Part shown: positions 1-8,342 of the stretch, piece by piece
Numbering within the stretch: position 1 is the first letter of the stretch
Layout: every line of letters begins with the position of its first letter
Assembly (NCBI RefSeq): GCF_900112455.1
Contig: NZ_FOLT01000011.1
Span: forward strand, 1 to 54,638
Direction of reading: 5' to 3'
Source of the DNA: Alkalibacterium subtropicum
Lineage (GTDB): Bacteria; Bacillota; Bacilli; Lactobacillales; Carnobacteriaceae_A
Length of the DNA: 54,638 bases
Notes under the pieces: model-generated
Seen by the model: only the letters and a program-made list of their open reading frames with translations
Databases searched by the model: none
Told to the model about the DNA's origin: nothing
Made by a program: the position numbers and the translations under genes

Positions 1-101
1 CTCATATCTTACGAGATGAGGTAATCGAAAAGAGGTTCATAGGGTTATCCAGTAAAAACCGGAAGGTTAAAACCCTAAATATAATATACAAGGAGTATTG
101 T
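1..101 (+). promoter_or_regulatory. Leader and promoter region of the GH31 gene
   Basis: The segment opens with an imperfect hairpin (1-20, CTCAT/ATGAG arms). A -10-like TATAAT lies at 80-85 and a strong Shine-Dalgarno AAGGAG at 90-95, six bases before the ATG. AGGGTT near 42-47 and AACCCT at 70-75 could pair and form a leader hairpin. No convincing -35 box or catabolite operator was seen. The left part may belong to an upstream gene outside the window. Confidence 0.4.
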
Positions 102-2423
102 ATGAACCAACTAAAAAATATCATCAAGGGAAACACCTATCGTTTTACCGTGCTGACCAATAAACTGGTGCGCATGGAGTATTCTAAAAACGGCATTTTT
201 GAGGACCGGCCAACACAGATCGTGAAGAACCGGGAGCTCGGCGAAGTGGATTATGAGCTGAAGGAAACCCATCAGATGATCGAGATCATCACGGATTCCT
301 TCCATCTGCGCTACATGAAAGAGAAAGAGTTTTCTCCAAAGAATTTGTCGATAGATGTTAGGTACAACTATACGAATTATACGAACAGGTGGTATTATGG
401 TCAGTACATTCCGACGCTCAAAGGGGCATTGCGGACCGTTGACCGAGTGGATGGCGAGGCACCGCTAGAAGAGAGTATCATTTCTAAATACGGCTACGCG
501 ACGCTTGATGATTCGCGGTCTTTTGTTTTTGACGAAAATGAAAACATCAAGGTGAAGAATCACACGCAGACGGATATGTACTTTTTTGCTTATGGCAGAG
601 AGTATTTGAAAGCCGTTCAGGATTTTTACCGCTTATCCGGGCATCCGCCTCTATTGCCGCGTTACGCTTTAGGCAACTGGTGGAGCCGCTACTGGAAATA
701 CACAGAACAATCCTATATGAAACTGATCGATAAGTTTGAAGAAGACGAAATCCCGCTTGCCGTCAGCGTCATCGACATGGACTGGCACCTGACGGATGTG
801 CCGTCGAAATACGGCAGCGGCTGGACAGGCTATACCTGGAACAAAGAATTGTTTCCCGATCCGGAGCGGTTTTTACAAACGCTGCAGGACAAAGGTCTTG
901 CAGTCACGCTGAATGTCCATCCGGCAGACGGTATAAGGGCTTTTGAAGAGCAGTATGAAGTCATTGCTGAAAAGCTGGATCTTAACACAGAGATCGAAGA
1001 ACCGGCTCATTTTGATTTGATGGATGAGGACTTCCGACAAGTCTATTTTGAAGATGTCCACCACCCACTGGAAGAGCAGGGCGTCGATTTCTGGTGGATC
1101 GACTGGCAGCAGGGTGAATTCAGCAGCAGCGATATCGATCCCCTGTGGCTACTTAATCATTATCATTTCAAGGATATGAAAGAGCGCGGCAAAGACGGTC
1201 TGATCCTGTCGCGTTACGGCGGACCAGGCAGCCACCGCTATCCCGTCGGCTTTTCAGGCGATGCGATCATAACGTGGGATTCCCTGCGTTTTCAGCCGTA
1301 TCTCACAGCCACGTCTTCCAATATCGGCTACACTTGGTGGAGTCATGATATCGGCGGGCATTTCAAAGGGTATAAAGATGAAGAGCTGACGCTGAGATGG
1401 TTCCAGTTCGGTGTATTCAGTCCGATCAACCGTCTGCACAGCTCGAACAGTGCCTTTTCAAGTAAGGAGCCCTGGAAGTATAGCGTCAACATCCGTGATG
1501 ATATGACGACGTTCCTGAGACTGCGTCACGCACTGATTCCCTATCTCTATACGATGAACGTGTTGAACAGCGAAAAGGGGATCCCAGTGATTCAGCCGGT
1601 GTACTACAAGTATCCGCATGAAGAGTCAGCTTACGCTATCAAAAATGAATACTTCTTTGGAAGCGAACTGCTCGTTCTGCCGATAACGAGTAAGAAAGAC
1701 GAAGAAACCGTCTACGGCAGTGAAGTCTTCTATTTCCCCGAAGGACACTGGTTCGATGTGTTCTCCAACTTCAGATATAAAGGTCAGACTGAACTGAACG
1801 TTTTCAGAGACGAAACGACGATCCCGGTCTTTGCCAAAGAAGGGAGTATCATTCCGCTTGATCCGAGACCGACGGAAACGGATGCCCACAAGCTTCCTGT
1901 AAATATCGAATGGCTCATCTATCCGGATAGAAGCAACTCATTCGATCTGATCGAAGACAGAGAAGAAGGCAGAGCAGTAACGACCTTCGAATTGAATGAA
2001 CTGGAACAGTCGCTGACCCTGCGGATCGAAGACAACAGGAACGTGCTGCCGGAAGAGCGCAGACATATCATTCATTTTAATGCGTCTGAAGAAGTGAACA
2101 TCCTGGATGTAGAAAACGGAACAGTGCTTGACAAGGCCGTCGACAACGAAGTCAACAGAACGACAGTCACCTTCCTCCCGGATAAAGGGAAAGAGATGAT
2201 CGTGAAATATTCGAAATTCAGAATTATCGAAAACCAGGACATCAGTGTGGAACTATTCAAGCGTCTGGACAAAGCCCAAGTCGGCTATTTCCTGAAAGAC
2301 GACCTGCTCATTTCCTTTAACAGCGACTTGTCCGACTTCAGTCTGCTTTCATTACTGAATGAACTGGAAGAAGAACAGCTCAGTCAGTCGTTGTTTGAAC
2401 TGCTTTATATTAAGAACAGCTGA
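102..2423 (+). CDS. GH31 family alpha-glucosidase
   Basis: Retaining glycoside hydrolase of family 31 (773 aa), expected to release glucose, or xylose in some members, from the non-reducing end of alpha-glucosides in the cytoplasm. An N-terminal beta-sandwich precedes a (beta/alpha)8 barrel. The nucleophile motif WWIDWQQGE places Asp334. The acid/base is the Asp in FSGDAIITWDSL (D387). HDIGGH (412-420 region) is the conserved substrate-binding strand. C-terminal beta domains follow. There is no signal peptide. The start is fixed by AAGGAG six bases upstream. A GH65 phosphorylase lies 9.5 kb downstream, which suggests a shared alpha-glucan theme now split by the AT-rich island. The exact substrate (maltose, isomaltose, alpha-xyloside) cannot be read from the sequence. 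Confidence 0.9.
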   Translation: MNQLKNIIKGNTYRFTVLTNKLVRMEYSKNGIFEDRPTQIVKNRELGEVDYELKETHQMIEIITDSFHLRYMKEKEFSPKNLSIDVRYNYTNYTNRWYYGQYIPTLKGALRTVDRVDGEAPLEESIISKYGYATLDDSRSFVFDENENIKVKNHTQTDMYFFAYGREYLKAVQDFYRLSGHPPLLPRYALGNWWSRYWKYTEQSYMKLIDKFEEDEIPLAVSVIDMDWHLTDVPSKYGSGWTGYTWNKELFPDPERFLQTLQDKGLAVTLNVHPADGIRAFEEQYEVIAEKLDLNTEIEEPAHFDLMDEDFRQVYFEDVHHPLEEQGVDFWWIDWQQGEFSSSDIDPLWLLNHYHFKDMKERGKDGLILSRYGGPGSHRYPVGFSGDAIITWDSLRFQPYLTATSSNIGYTWWSHDIGGHFKGYKDEELTLRWFQFGVFSPINRLHSSNSAFSSKEPWKYSVNIRDDMTTFLRLRHALIPYLYTMNVLNSEKGIPVIQPVYYKYPHEESAYAIKNEYFFGSELLVLPITSKKDEETVYGSEVFYFPEGHWFDVFSNFRYKGQTELNVFRDETTIPVFAKEGSIIPLDPRPTETDAHKLPVNIEWLIYPDRSNSFDLIEDREEGRAVTTFELNELEQSLTLRIEDNRNVLPEERRHIIHFNASEEVNILDVENGTVLDKAVDNEVNRTTVTFLPDKGKEMIVKYSKFRIIENQDISVELFKRLDKAQVGYFLKDDLLISFNSDLSDFSLLSLLNELEEEQLSQSLFELLYIKNS

Positions 2424-2479
2424 TAAAAGCCCTTTACAATGATTAGAAAAAGGTATTTAAAGATGATCGAATTTGAAAT

Positions 2480-2515
2480 AGGTCCTTATTCACAGAGAAT
2501 AGGGGCCTGTTTTCT
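2480..2515 (+). terminator. Rho-independent terminator after GH31 gene
   Basis: Twelve-base arms (2480-2491 and 2497-2508, G-U wobbles included) around a five-base loop are followed by GTTTTCTT. It closes the GH31 transcription unit before the AT-rich island. Confidence 0.75.
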
Positions 2516-2604
2516 TCGCGGTCAGCCTTTTCTTTCTTCACCTAATAAGACTTAAGCTATAATCGATCTGGAAAGAACAGGATTTAGAGGAGTTCAACAG
2601 TAGA

Positions 2605-2874
2605 ATGAAGAAGCAGGAAATTTCTGCTGGGAATCCCTTGAGACATTTTACTGATCGAAAGTGGTTTGACTTCTCAAATAGAAGACAATCCATTATTATA
2701 TACATAAGATTATATAATCATTTATATACTTTTTCTTCAGCGTTTACTACAGAGAGCCTCCCGTCATTTACTCCCTTTTTTAGATTATTCTCAGATACAG
2801 GGTGGAATGACTTTCATTCATTTTTTTCATATCCTAGCAGATTATTTCAAGTTATTGTGTTAAACACATCTTAA
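2605..2874 (+). CDS. Doubtful small ORF, 89 aa
   Basis: An ATG preceded by AGAGGAG (2587-2593, 11-base spacing) opens an 89-codon frame rich in Phe, Ser and Tyr with no recognisable domain. The composition looks like translated AT-rich noncoding DNA. The first codons overlap a short motif repeated at 7737-7778. The frame ends just upstream of the acetyltransferase at 2894. It is probably not a gene; the good ribosome-binding site is the only argument for it. Confidence 0.15.
   Translation: MKKQEISAGNPLRHFTDRKWFDFSNRRQSIIIYIRLYNHLYTFSSAFTTESLPSFTPFFRLFSDTGWNDFHSFFSYPSRLFQVIVLNTS
2611..2637 (+). repeat. Short hairpin motif, copy 1 of 2
   Basis: AGCAG...TTTCTGCTGG followed by GAATCCC. The stretch matches 7737-7778 in its right half (15 of 17 bases, TTCTGCTGG-x-x-ATCCC), and both copies have a complementary AGCAG/CTGCT arm pair. 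Both lie just downstream of genes or relics in the AT-rich island. Nature unknown. Confidence 0.3.
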
Positions 2875-2893
2875 ACAGAGGTCAGTGATTATT

Positions 2894-3325
2894 ATGAACG
2901 AAATATCAGATGTAGATACAATGTATCAGCTTTTGATCAAATTTGACACTGTGTTTTCTCCCTCTCTTTCTGAGAAGGCGCGTGGTTTAAAGGATTATGC
3001 AGAAAAACTCGTAAATAATGCGGTGACATACGCTGCTATAAAAGATTGCGAGGTGGTTGGGTTCATCTCTTTCTATTTAGGTGATGAGAAGCAGGCATAC
3101 GCTTATATCACATTGTTGGCGGTAGTGCCAGAGTATCAGGGCAGAAAAAATGCTCAGGCACTTTTTGATAGATGTATCGAAAAAATCAGAGAAGTTAAGA
3201 TAAATACAGTTGAGTTAGAAGTTGAAAAAAATAATGTATCAGCTATCAGTTTTTATAAAAAAAACGATTTCAAAATCATTGAGGAAACATCAGATAATAA
3301 TTTTTATATGCAAAAGCAACTGTGA
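2894..3325 (+). CDS. GNAT family N-acetyltransferase
   Basis: About 143 aa with a single GNAT fold: the acetyl-CoA-binding strand and loop read TLLAVVPEYQGRKNAQALF (the Q/R-x-x-G/A type pyrophosphate loop is recognisable), followed by the typical NNVSAISFYKKNDF motif. The substrate is unknown. The frame is open from a GTG at 2885, but AGAGG at 2877-2881 is better spaced for the ATG at 2894. It is the first gene of the AT-rich island, 250 bases before the flippase, so N-acylation of an amino sugar is possible but unproven. The family also includes protein and small-molecule acetylases. Confidence 0.8.
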   Translation: MNEISDVDTMYQLLIKFDTVFSPSLSEKARGLKDYAEKLVNNAVTYAAIKDCEVVGFISFYLGDEKQAYAYITLLAVVPEYQGRKNAQALFDRCIEKIREVKINTVELEVEKNNVSAISFYKKNDFKIIEETSDNNFYMQKQL

Positions 3326-3425
3326 ACAATTAATCTGCACCAACAAATTATAGTTAAGGCATGACCAGCTAGTCTAGTTTCTAAATCTTTATACGTCAGT
3401 AAAAAATGAACAGTGAGGAGTAGTC

Positions 3426-3542
3426 ATGAAATTAATAACGCTCTCATTGGGGGATGACCGTTCTTGACTTGATTTTCTGAAGGAGATCCTGTTTAAGATA
3501 GATCAAGGAGTCAATATCAGGTTGCTGCTTTTAAGTTTTTGA
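3426..3542 (+). pseudogene. Small coding relic with in-frame stop
   Basis: A well-placed GTGAGGAG site precedes an ATG. After 13 codons there is a TGA, and the same frame continues for 24 protein-like codons (reading LDFLKEILFKIDQG...) to a second TGA at 3540-3542. The gap before the flippase otherwise holds nothing. Most likely it is the decayed start of a former glycan-locus gene. A free-standing 13-codon leader peptide is the alternative. No family can be assigned. Confidence 0.35.
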
Positions 3543-3577
3543 TTATTTTATATCACCTTGACTACTAGAGAAAGAAG

Positions 3578-5050
3578 GTGGACATCATAGGGAAATCACA
3601 TAATAAAACGACTATTATATCTTCACTTTTCTGGAGGCTCATGGAAGGTGGAGGGACCCAAGGCATACAATTTATCATTCAGATTGTTTTAGCAAGATTA
3701 CTATTGCCAGAACAGTTCGGTACGATCGCGATAGTTATGGTGTTCATACATGTGGCCCAAGTGTTTGTTCAAAGTGGGTTTGGAACGGCATTGATTCAAA
3801 AAAAGAATGTGGATGAAGAAGATTTTTCGTCGATTTTTTACTTAAGTTTAATGATTGCTGCCGTTTTGTATTCACTTATTTTTCTCATATCACCGGCTAT
3901 TGCATCTTTTTATAGCATGCCCGTATTAATACCTGTTTTAAGAATTTTGTCCCTCATTTTGTTTACAGGAGCATTTAATTCGATTCAATATTCATTTGTT
4001 TCCAGGAACCTTCAATTTAAGAAGCTGTTTAAAAGCAGTTTAGGTGCGATGTTTATATCTGGGGTTTTAGGTGTGGCTGCCGCCTATAATGGATTAGGGA
4101 TATGGGCATTGGTCATTCAACAGTTAACAAACCAAATCTCCATTTCGGTCATTATGTGGTTTACGATTGAATGGAGACCTAAGTTAGTATTTTCGCTCGC
4201 TAAAGTAAAAGATTTGTTTACTTTCGGCTGGAAATTATTAGCTTCATCATTGTTGAATGTTTTTTATCTCGAAATCAGGACGTTGTTTATTGGTAGACTA
4301 TATAGTTCATCAGCTTTAGGATTCTATAACAGAGGTGAGCAATTCCCTAAATTAATTGTGAATAACATAAATGGATCGATAGATGCTGTGATGCTGCCCA
4401 CCTTATCAGCACTGCAGGACGACCGAAAAAGGGCGAAGGAAATGATGCGTAGATCGATCGTAACCAGTTCTTTTCTTATTTTCCCTATGATGATCGGTTT
4501 GGCAGTGGTCGCTGAACCCTTGGTTATTCTTATACTGACAGATAAATGGATTCCCGCTGTACCATTTTTACAGATGTTCAGTATTTCATACGCCTTGATG
4601 CCCATACACACAGCTAATCTCCAGGCGATCAATGCTATGGGAAGAAGCGATATATTTTTAAAACTCGAGGTCATAAAAAAGCTGATCGGCCTTACGATCT
4701 TAGCTGTCAGCTTACCTTTCGGCGTATACGCTATAGCCATGGTTCAAGTGTTGAGCGGGATTATTTCAACGTTTATCAATGCATACCCCAACAAACAAAT
4801 TCTGAATTACAGTTATAAAGAACAGTTAACAGATATCATGCCCTCCTTTTATATTTCCATGATTATGGGGAGCATTGTATACAGTATGAACTATTTAAAT
4901 ATAGCAGAATGGCAGATTCTTGTTATTCAGGTCTTTGCCGGTACGGTTATTTATATAGGGCTGGCAAAAATATTCAAGAATGAAAGTTATGGTTATTTAT
5001 TAGAAACGGTCAGGCAACTGATTCTAGAAAAAAGAAAAGCATCTGTATAA
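3578..5050 (+). CDS. Wzx-type polysaccharide flippase (MOP superfamily)
   Basis: Integral membrane protein of about 490 aa with some 12-14 hydrophobic segments, expected to move lipid-linked oligosaccharide units across the cytoplasmic membrane (MviN/MATE/Wzx group, WzxC/TuaB-like). Family features are the N-terminal FWRLMEGGGTQGIQFIIQ and LARLLLPEQFGTIAIV stretches, a central ALGFYNRGEQFP, and PTLSALQDD. The start is unclear. The GTG at 3578 lies inside a near-perfect Shine-Dalgarno (AGAAAGAAGGTGGAC). Initiation may really be at a non-standard ATC or ATA at 3584-3587, so the first few residues are uncertain. Followed after 72 bases by a sugar aminotransferase. The gene is clearly AT-rich compared with genes outside the island. 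Confidence 0.85.
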   Translation: MDIIGKSHNKTTIISSLFWRLMEGGGTQGIQFIIQIVLARLLLPEQFGTIAIVMVFIHVAQVFVQSGFGTALIQKKNVDEEDFSSIFYLSLMIAAVLYSLIFLISPAIASFYSMPVLIPVLRILSLILFTGAFNSIQYSFVSRNLQFKKLFKSSLGAMFISGVLGVAAAYNGLGIWALVIQQLTNQISISVIMWFTIEWRPKLVFSLAKVKDLFTFGWKLLASSLLNVFYLEIRTLFIGRLYSSSALGFYNRGEQFPKLIVNNINGSIDAVMLPTLSALQDDRKRAKEMMRRSIVTSSFLIFPMMIGLAVVAEPLVILILTDKWIPAVPFLQMFSISYALMPIHTANLQAINAMGRSDIFLKLEVIKKLIGLTILAVSLPFGVYAIAMVQVLSGIISTFINAYPNKQILNYSYKEQLTDIMPSFYISMIMGSIVYSMNYLNIAEWQILVIQVFAGTVIYIGLAKIFKNESYGYLLETVRQLILEKRKASV

Positions 5051-5122
5051 AGTAATCAATCATGTGATTTATTCGGACATGGTATTCAGTCTAACCAATA
5101 GTGTGAAGGGAGTATCAGGTAA

Positions 5123-6286
5123 ATGAAAGAATCGATCAAGGTGGTTAAATCATCGATGCCGCCATTTGAAGAATATGCCGAAGAAATCAGAGAATTGTGG
5201 GATACCCATTGGCTGACAAATAACGGAAGCAAACATAATGAACTGGAAGTGAAAATGAAGGAGTTTCTGGATGTCAAGAATCTGGAATTATTTGTAAATG
5301 GTCATTTAGCTTTGGAACTCCTTATAAATATGATGGATCTGTCGGGCGAAGTCATTACCACTGCGTTTACGTTTCCCTCAACGACACATGCGATTGTTCG
5401 CAACGGATTGACCCCAGTCTTTTGTGATATCAATCGCTACGACATGACGATCGATGCAGATAAAATCGAAGAGCTGATAACTGAAAAAACATCTGCAATT
5501 CTCCCTGTTCACATATTTGGCAATCCATGTGATGTAGAAAAAATCGATAAAATCGCAGAGAAGCACAACCTGAAAGTTATATACGATGCAGCCCAATCGT
5601 TTGGTGTGAAAGTTGGCGGAAAAGGAATAGGCACATTCGGTGACGCCTCTATGTTCAGCCTGCATGCTACTAAATCGTTTCACACGATTGAAGGTGGTGC
5701 AGTTACTTTTAATGATGACCTCATGAAAGAAAAGTTGATGAAACTTAGAACATTCGGATGTATAAATAAAAGGGGTGGCGGTAGAAATATAGTCGGAATC
5801 AATGCAAAAATGAATGAATTCCAGGCCTCAATGGGATTATGTAATCTGAGACACTACCAGGCTGAGATAGAAAAGAGAAAGTCTATCTATCATTACTATT
5901 TAGACAAATTGAGTGATGTAAAAGGTGTTAGGACTATTGGTGACATGCCAACTATAGAGAAAAATTATACCTATTTCCCTATAGTTATCGATCCGGATAA
6001 CTATGGACTCTCGAGAGACGACTTATTCGATTCGTTTATCAAGAATGATATTCATCCAAAAAAGTATTTTTATCCACTTATGACAGACTATGATTGCTAT
6101 AAAGATCATTATGGCGAGGCTGATATTCCAGTGTCGAGATACATAGCTGATAATGTATTAGCATTACCTATGTATGCCGATCTGAAACATGATGATGTTG
6201 ACAGAATTCATGCCATACTGATTGAAGGCGGATCACAAAGTATTCAGCAGGGCTCGGAAAGAGTTGGGCGCGAGGATAAGCTTTAA
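5123..6286 (+). CDS. DegT/DnrJ/EryC1/StrS family sugar aminotransferase (paralogue 1)
   Basis: PLP-dependent aminotransferase of about 387 aa, expected to aminate a nucleotide-linked keto-sugar. Family knowledge points to dTDP-4-keto-6-deoxyglucose and a 4-amino-4,6-dideoxy sugar (VioA-like). The PLP lysine is K184 in SLHATKSFHT, and D155 in VIYDAAQSFG contacts the pyridine ring. WLTNNGSKH near the N-terminus is typical. It is clearly homologous, perhaps half identical, to the gene at 9625. About 20 extra C-terminal residues (SQSIQQGSERVGREDKL) have no counterpart there and may be a read-through tail. AAGGGAG at 5104-5110 supports the ATG. The substrate position (3- or 4-keto) cannot be decided from sequence. 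Confidence 0.85.
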   Translation: MKESIKVVKSSMPPFEEYAEEIRELWDTHWLTNNGSKHNELEVKMKEFLDVKNLELFVNGHLALELLINMMDLSGEVITTAFTFPSTTHAIVRNGLTPVFCDINRYDMTIDADKIEELITEKTSAILPVHIFGNPCDVEKIDKIAEKHNLKVIYDAAQSFGVKVGGKGIGTFGDASMFSLHATKSFHTIEGGAVTFNDDLMKEKLMKLRTFGCINKRGGGRNIVGINAKMNEFQASMGLCNLRHYQAEIEKRKSIYHYYLDKLSDVKGVRTIGDMPTIEKNYTYFPIVIDPDNYGLSRDDLFDSFIKNDIHPKKYFYPLMTDYDCYKDHYGEADIPVSRYIADNVLALPMYADLKHDDVDRIHAILIEGGSQSIQQGSERVGREDKL

Positions 6287-6299
6287 TATAGTGGTACAA

Positions 6300-6343
6300 G
6301 GCTTCGCGCTGACGAGACAAAGCACATGTCAGCGTATCGAGCC
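6300..6343 (+). other. Stem-loop downstream of aminotransferase 1
   Basis: GGCTTCG-CGCTGAC pairs with GTCAGCG-TAT-CGAGCC around a 14-base loop, giving a stem of about 13 pairs with a small bulge. No T-run follows. It may be a weak terminator or an RNA-processing or stability hairpin between the aminotransferase and the ATP-grasp gene. Confidence 0.45.
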
Positions 6344-6481
6344 ATCCAACTATGACACTAGGCGCTGTTATTAAACTTAAACCATTTATACTTAATTATA
6401 TGTTTGAACGAACAGTCAGTTAGTCGGACTTTATCATAAATTTTTATGTATACAGAACAATCTGAGGGGAATGGATACAGT

Positions 6482-7684
6482 ATGAAAAAAATTTTAGTTT
6501 TAGGTGGGGCCGAAAAAATGCTCCCTCTTTTAAATTATGCTAAGGAAAAGGGGTATTATATTATTCTTTGTGATTATTTATTAGACAATCCGGGCCGTGA
6601 GTTTGCTGATGAATACTTTAGCACCAGTGCCACCGATAAAGAAGCGATCCTTGAATTAGCCAGGGAAAAAAACATTGACGGTATTATTTCATTTTCGTCG
6701 GACATCATAGCATTGACTGCGGCATATGTTGGGAACAGACTCAATATACCTTCAAATCCATATGAATCTGTATTAACCTTGAGCAGAAAAGATTTGTTCC
6801 GCCATTTTCTGCAAAAGAATCATTTTAATTGCCCGAAGGCAGTCAGCTTTCATTCGTATGAAAGTGCCGTAAGAGAAATTGACCGGTTTAAAATACCTTT
6901 CATGGTCAAGCCCGTTGATTCCGCCGGCAGTTCTGGTGTCGTAAAGATCGAGGATCTGAAGCATTTTAAACAAGCATTCATGAATGCCATTCAAATTTCA
7001 AATGAAAAAAAAGTAATCATTGAGGAATACGTGGAAATGAATCACGAGTGTATGATTGCCGGTGATGCGTTCGTGCTCGATGGTAAAGTTGAATTTATGG
7101 GATTATTGAACAGTTACCGTGGGGCCATCATAAGTCCGTATATACCAACGGGTACAAGTTATCCCGTTTATCTTGATGAAAAACAGGTTGGAGAAGTGAA
7201 TGAAACAGTTCAACGAGTAATGGACATTCTTGACATTAAATTTGGCGGATTCAACTTAGAGCTGATGTTTGACAAACAGGGGGAACTTTATATTATTGAA
7301 ATTGGACCCAGAAACGGCGGCAATATGATTCCACAGTTACTAAGAATGGCAACCGGAATAGATCTGATTTCTACTTTGGTTGAAACCTCTATCGGCAATT
7401 ACGATATTGATTTACAAGTCAAAAATATTGCGCCATACTGTTCAACGTACGTTATACATTCAAATAGAAAAGGGAAATTGTGTAACATTAAATACAAAAA
7501 CGGGATCAAAGATAAAATCGTTCATGAGTTTATGAATTTGAAGAAGGGTGATATGGTAGAAATGTTTGACAACTCAAAAAAAGCAATTGGTATCATCTTT
7601 TTAAAATTTAACAGTTTAAAAGAAGAAAAGACGATCCTGAATAACATAGAAGATTATCTTGAAATCGAATTGGATAATCAATAA
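6482..7684 (+). CDS. ATP-grasp ligase (carbamoyl-phosphate synthase/biotin carboxylase-like fold)
   Basis: About 400 aa. An N-terminal Rossmann-like pre-ATP-grasp domain (KKILVLGGAEKM) is followed by the ATP-grasp domain, with the nucleotide loop MVKPVDSAGSSGV, the adenine-side IIEEYVE and the metal-binding YIIEIGPRNGGN. The family forms amide or related bonds through an acyl-phosphate. In a sugar locus the likely role is joining an amino acid or other acid to an amine such as an amino sugar, which is an inference. The frame is open from an ATG at 6446, but TGAGGGGA at 6463-6470 fits the ATG at 6482 and the resulting MKKILVLGG start is typical. It sits between the first aminotransferase and a decayed stretch. 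Confidence 0.8.
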   Translation: MKKILVLGGAEKMLPLLNYAKEKGYYIILCDYLLDNPGREFADEYFSTSATDKEAILELAREKNIDGIISFSSDIIALTAAYVGNRLNIPSNPYESVLTLSRKDLFRHFLQKNHFNCPKAVSFHSYESAVREIDRFKIPFMVKPVDSAGSSGVVKIEDLKHFKQAFMNAIQISNEKKVIIEEYVEMNHECMIAGDAFVLDGKVEFMGLLNSYRGAIISPYIPTGTSYPVYLDEKQVGEVNETVQRVMDILDIKFGGFNLELMFDKQGELYIIEIGPRNGGNMIPQLLRMATGIDLISTLVETSIGNYDIDLQVKNIAPYCSTYVIHSNRKGKLCNIKYKNGIKDKIVHEFMNLKKGDMVEMFDNSKKAIGIIFLKFNSLKEEKTILNNIEDYLEIELDNQ

Positions 7685-7736
7685 AAAGTATCTTTCTATT
7701 CCGGGGAGTTTATTATGAGAAGACTTAACAGAGGTT

Positions 7737-7778
7737 AAGCAGAAAGGTGAGAAACAAACAACTTCTGCTGGACATCCC
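7737..7778 (+). repeat. Short hairpin motif, copy 2 of 2
   Basis: AAGCAGAA and TTCTGCT form a seven-base arm pair, followed by GGACATCCC. It corresponds to 2611-2637, where the spacer between the arms is shorter. The shared right half matches at 15 of 17 bases. Confidence 0.3.
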
Positions 7779-8091
7779 ACTGAACGCCCGGTTTTAACAG
7801 ACAAATAGCTTACGTTTGACAAATGATCGATTCAAACTTAGACTTTATGTATGTTTAAAAATTAATCTATCACAATCTAAAAATATATTTTAATTAGATC
7901 AATAAACCAACTCAGAGAATAAATAGTCACAACCGAACACCCGACATTTTCCACATCGAGTGATCCTACTACTGCCTCGAAAAGTCACTTCAATTCAAAT
8001 TTATTACTGCATCAACCGATACTTCCAGTCTGATCAGCCTTAAACTCAAAACCATTCTAGTCAACGTACTCCTGCTCTATCTTGGGGCTAG

Positions 8092-8226
8092 TCAATAGAT
8101 TTCTTCATTATTGATTGCTCCCCCCTTATATTCCTGACCTTTGATATCCGTTAGTACAAAGACTGATGCTCCAGCGGATGAAATTATGCGAGCATCATCC
8201 CAGTTAAAATCTGCTGGATAATCGAC
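8092..8226 (-). pseudogene. Minus-strand coding relic, 44 codons without start
   Basis: Reading the minus strand from 8226 to the TGA at 8092-8094 gives a protein-like C-terminal stretch containing ADFNWDDARIISSAGAS and VFVLTDIKGQEYKGG. It is preceded by an in-frame TAG and has no start codon or ribosome-binding site. The amino acid composition is unlike the surrounding noncoding DNA. I do not recognise the family. It is probably the remaining 3' end of a deleted gene. Confidence 0.35.
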
Positions 8227-8342
8227 CTATAATTTTTACATCAATATTTATCTCGACACTCTTTGATCATGTATAAATTGATTATAATTGCCGCACAGAA
8301 AATCTAAACTCTTTAACTATTTAGTAAAGGTGAGTGATAGCT

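Larger units (their letters stand above)
7685..8342. other. Gene-poor AT-rich gap with decayed DNA
   Basis: About 650 bases with no credible intact gene on either strand. It holds the second copy of a short hairpin motif (7737-7778) and a minus-strand coding relic (8092-8226). The rest is AT-rich sequence with many stops in all frames. AAAGGTGAG at 8326-8334 is the ribosome-binding site of the next gene. Confidence 0.6.
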
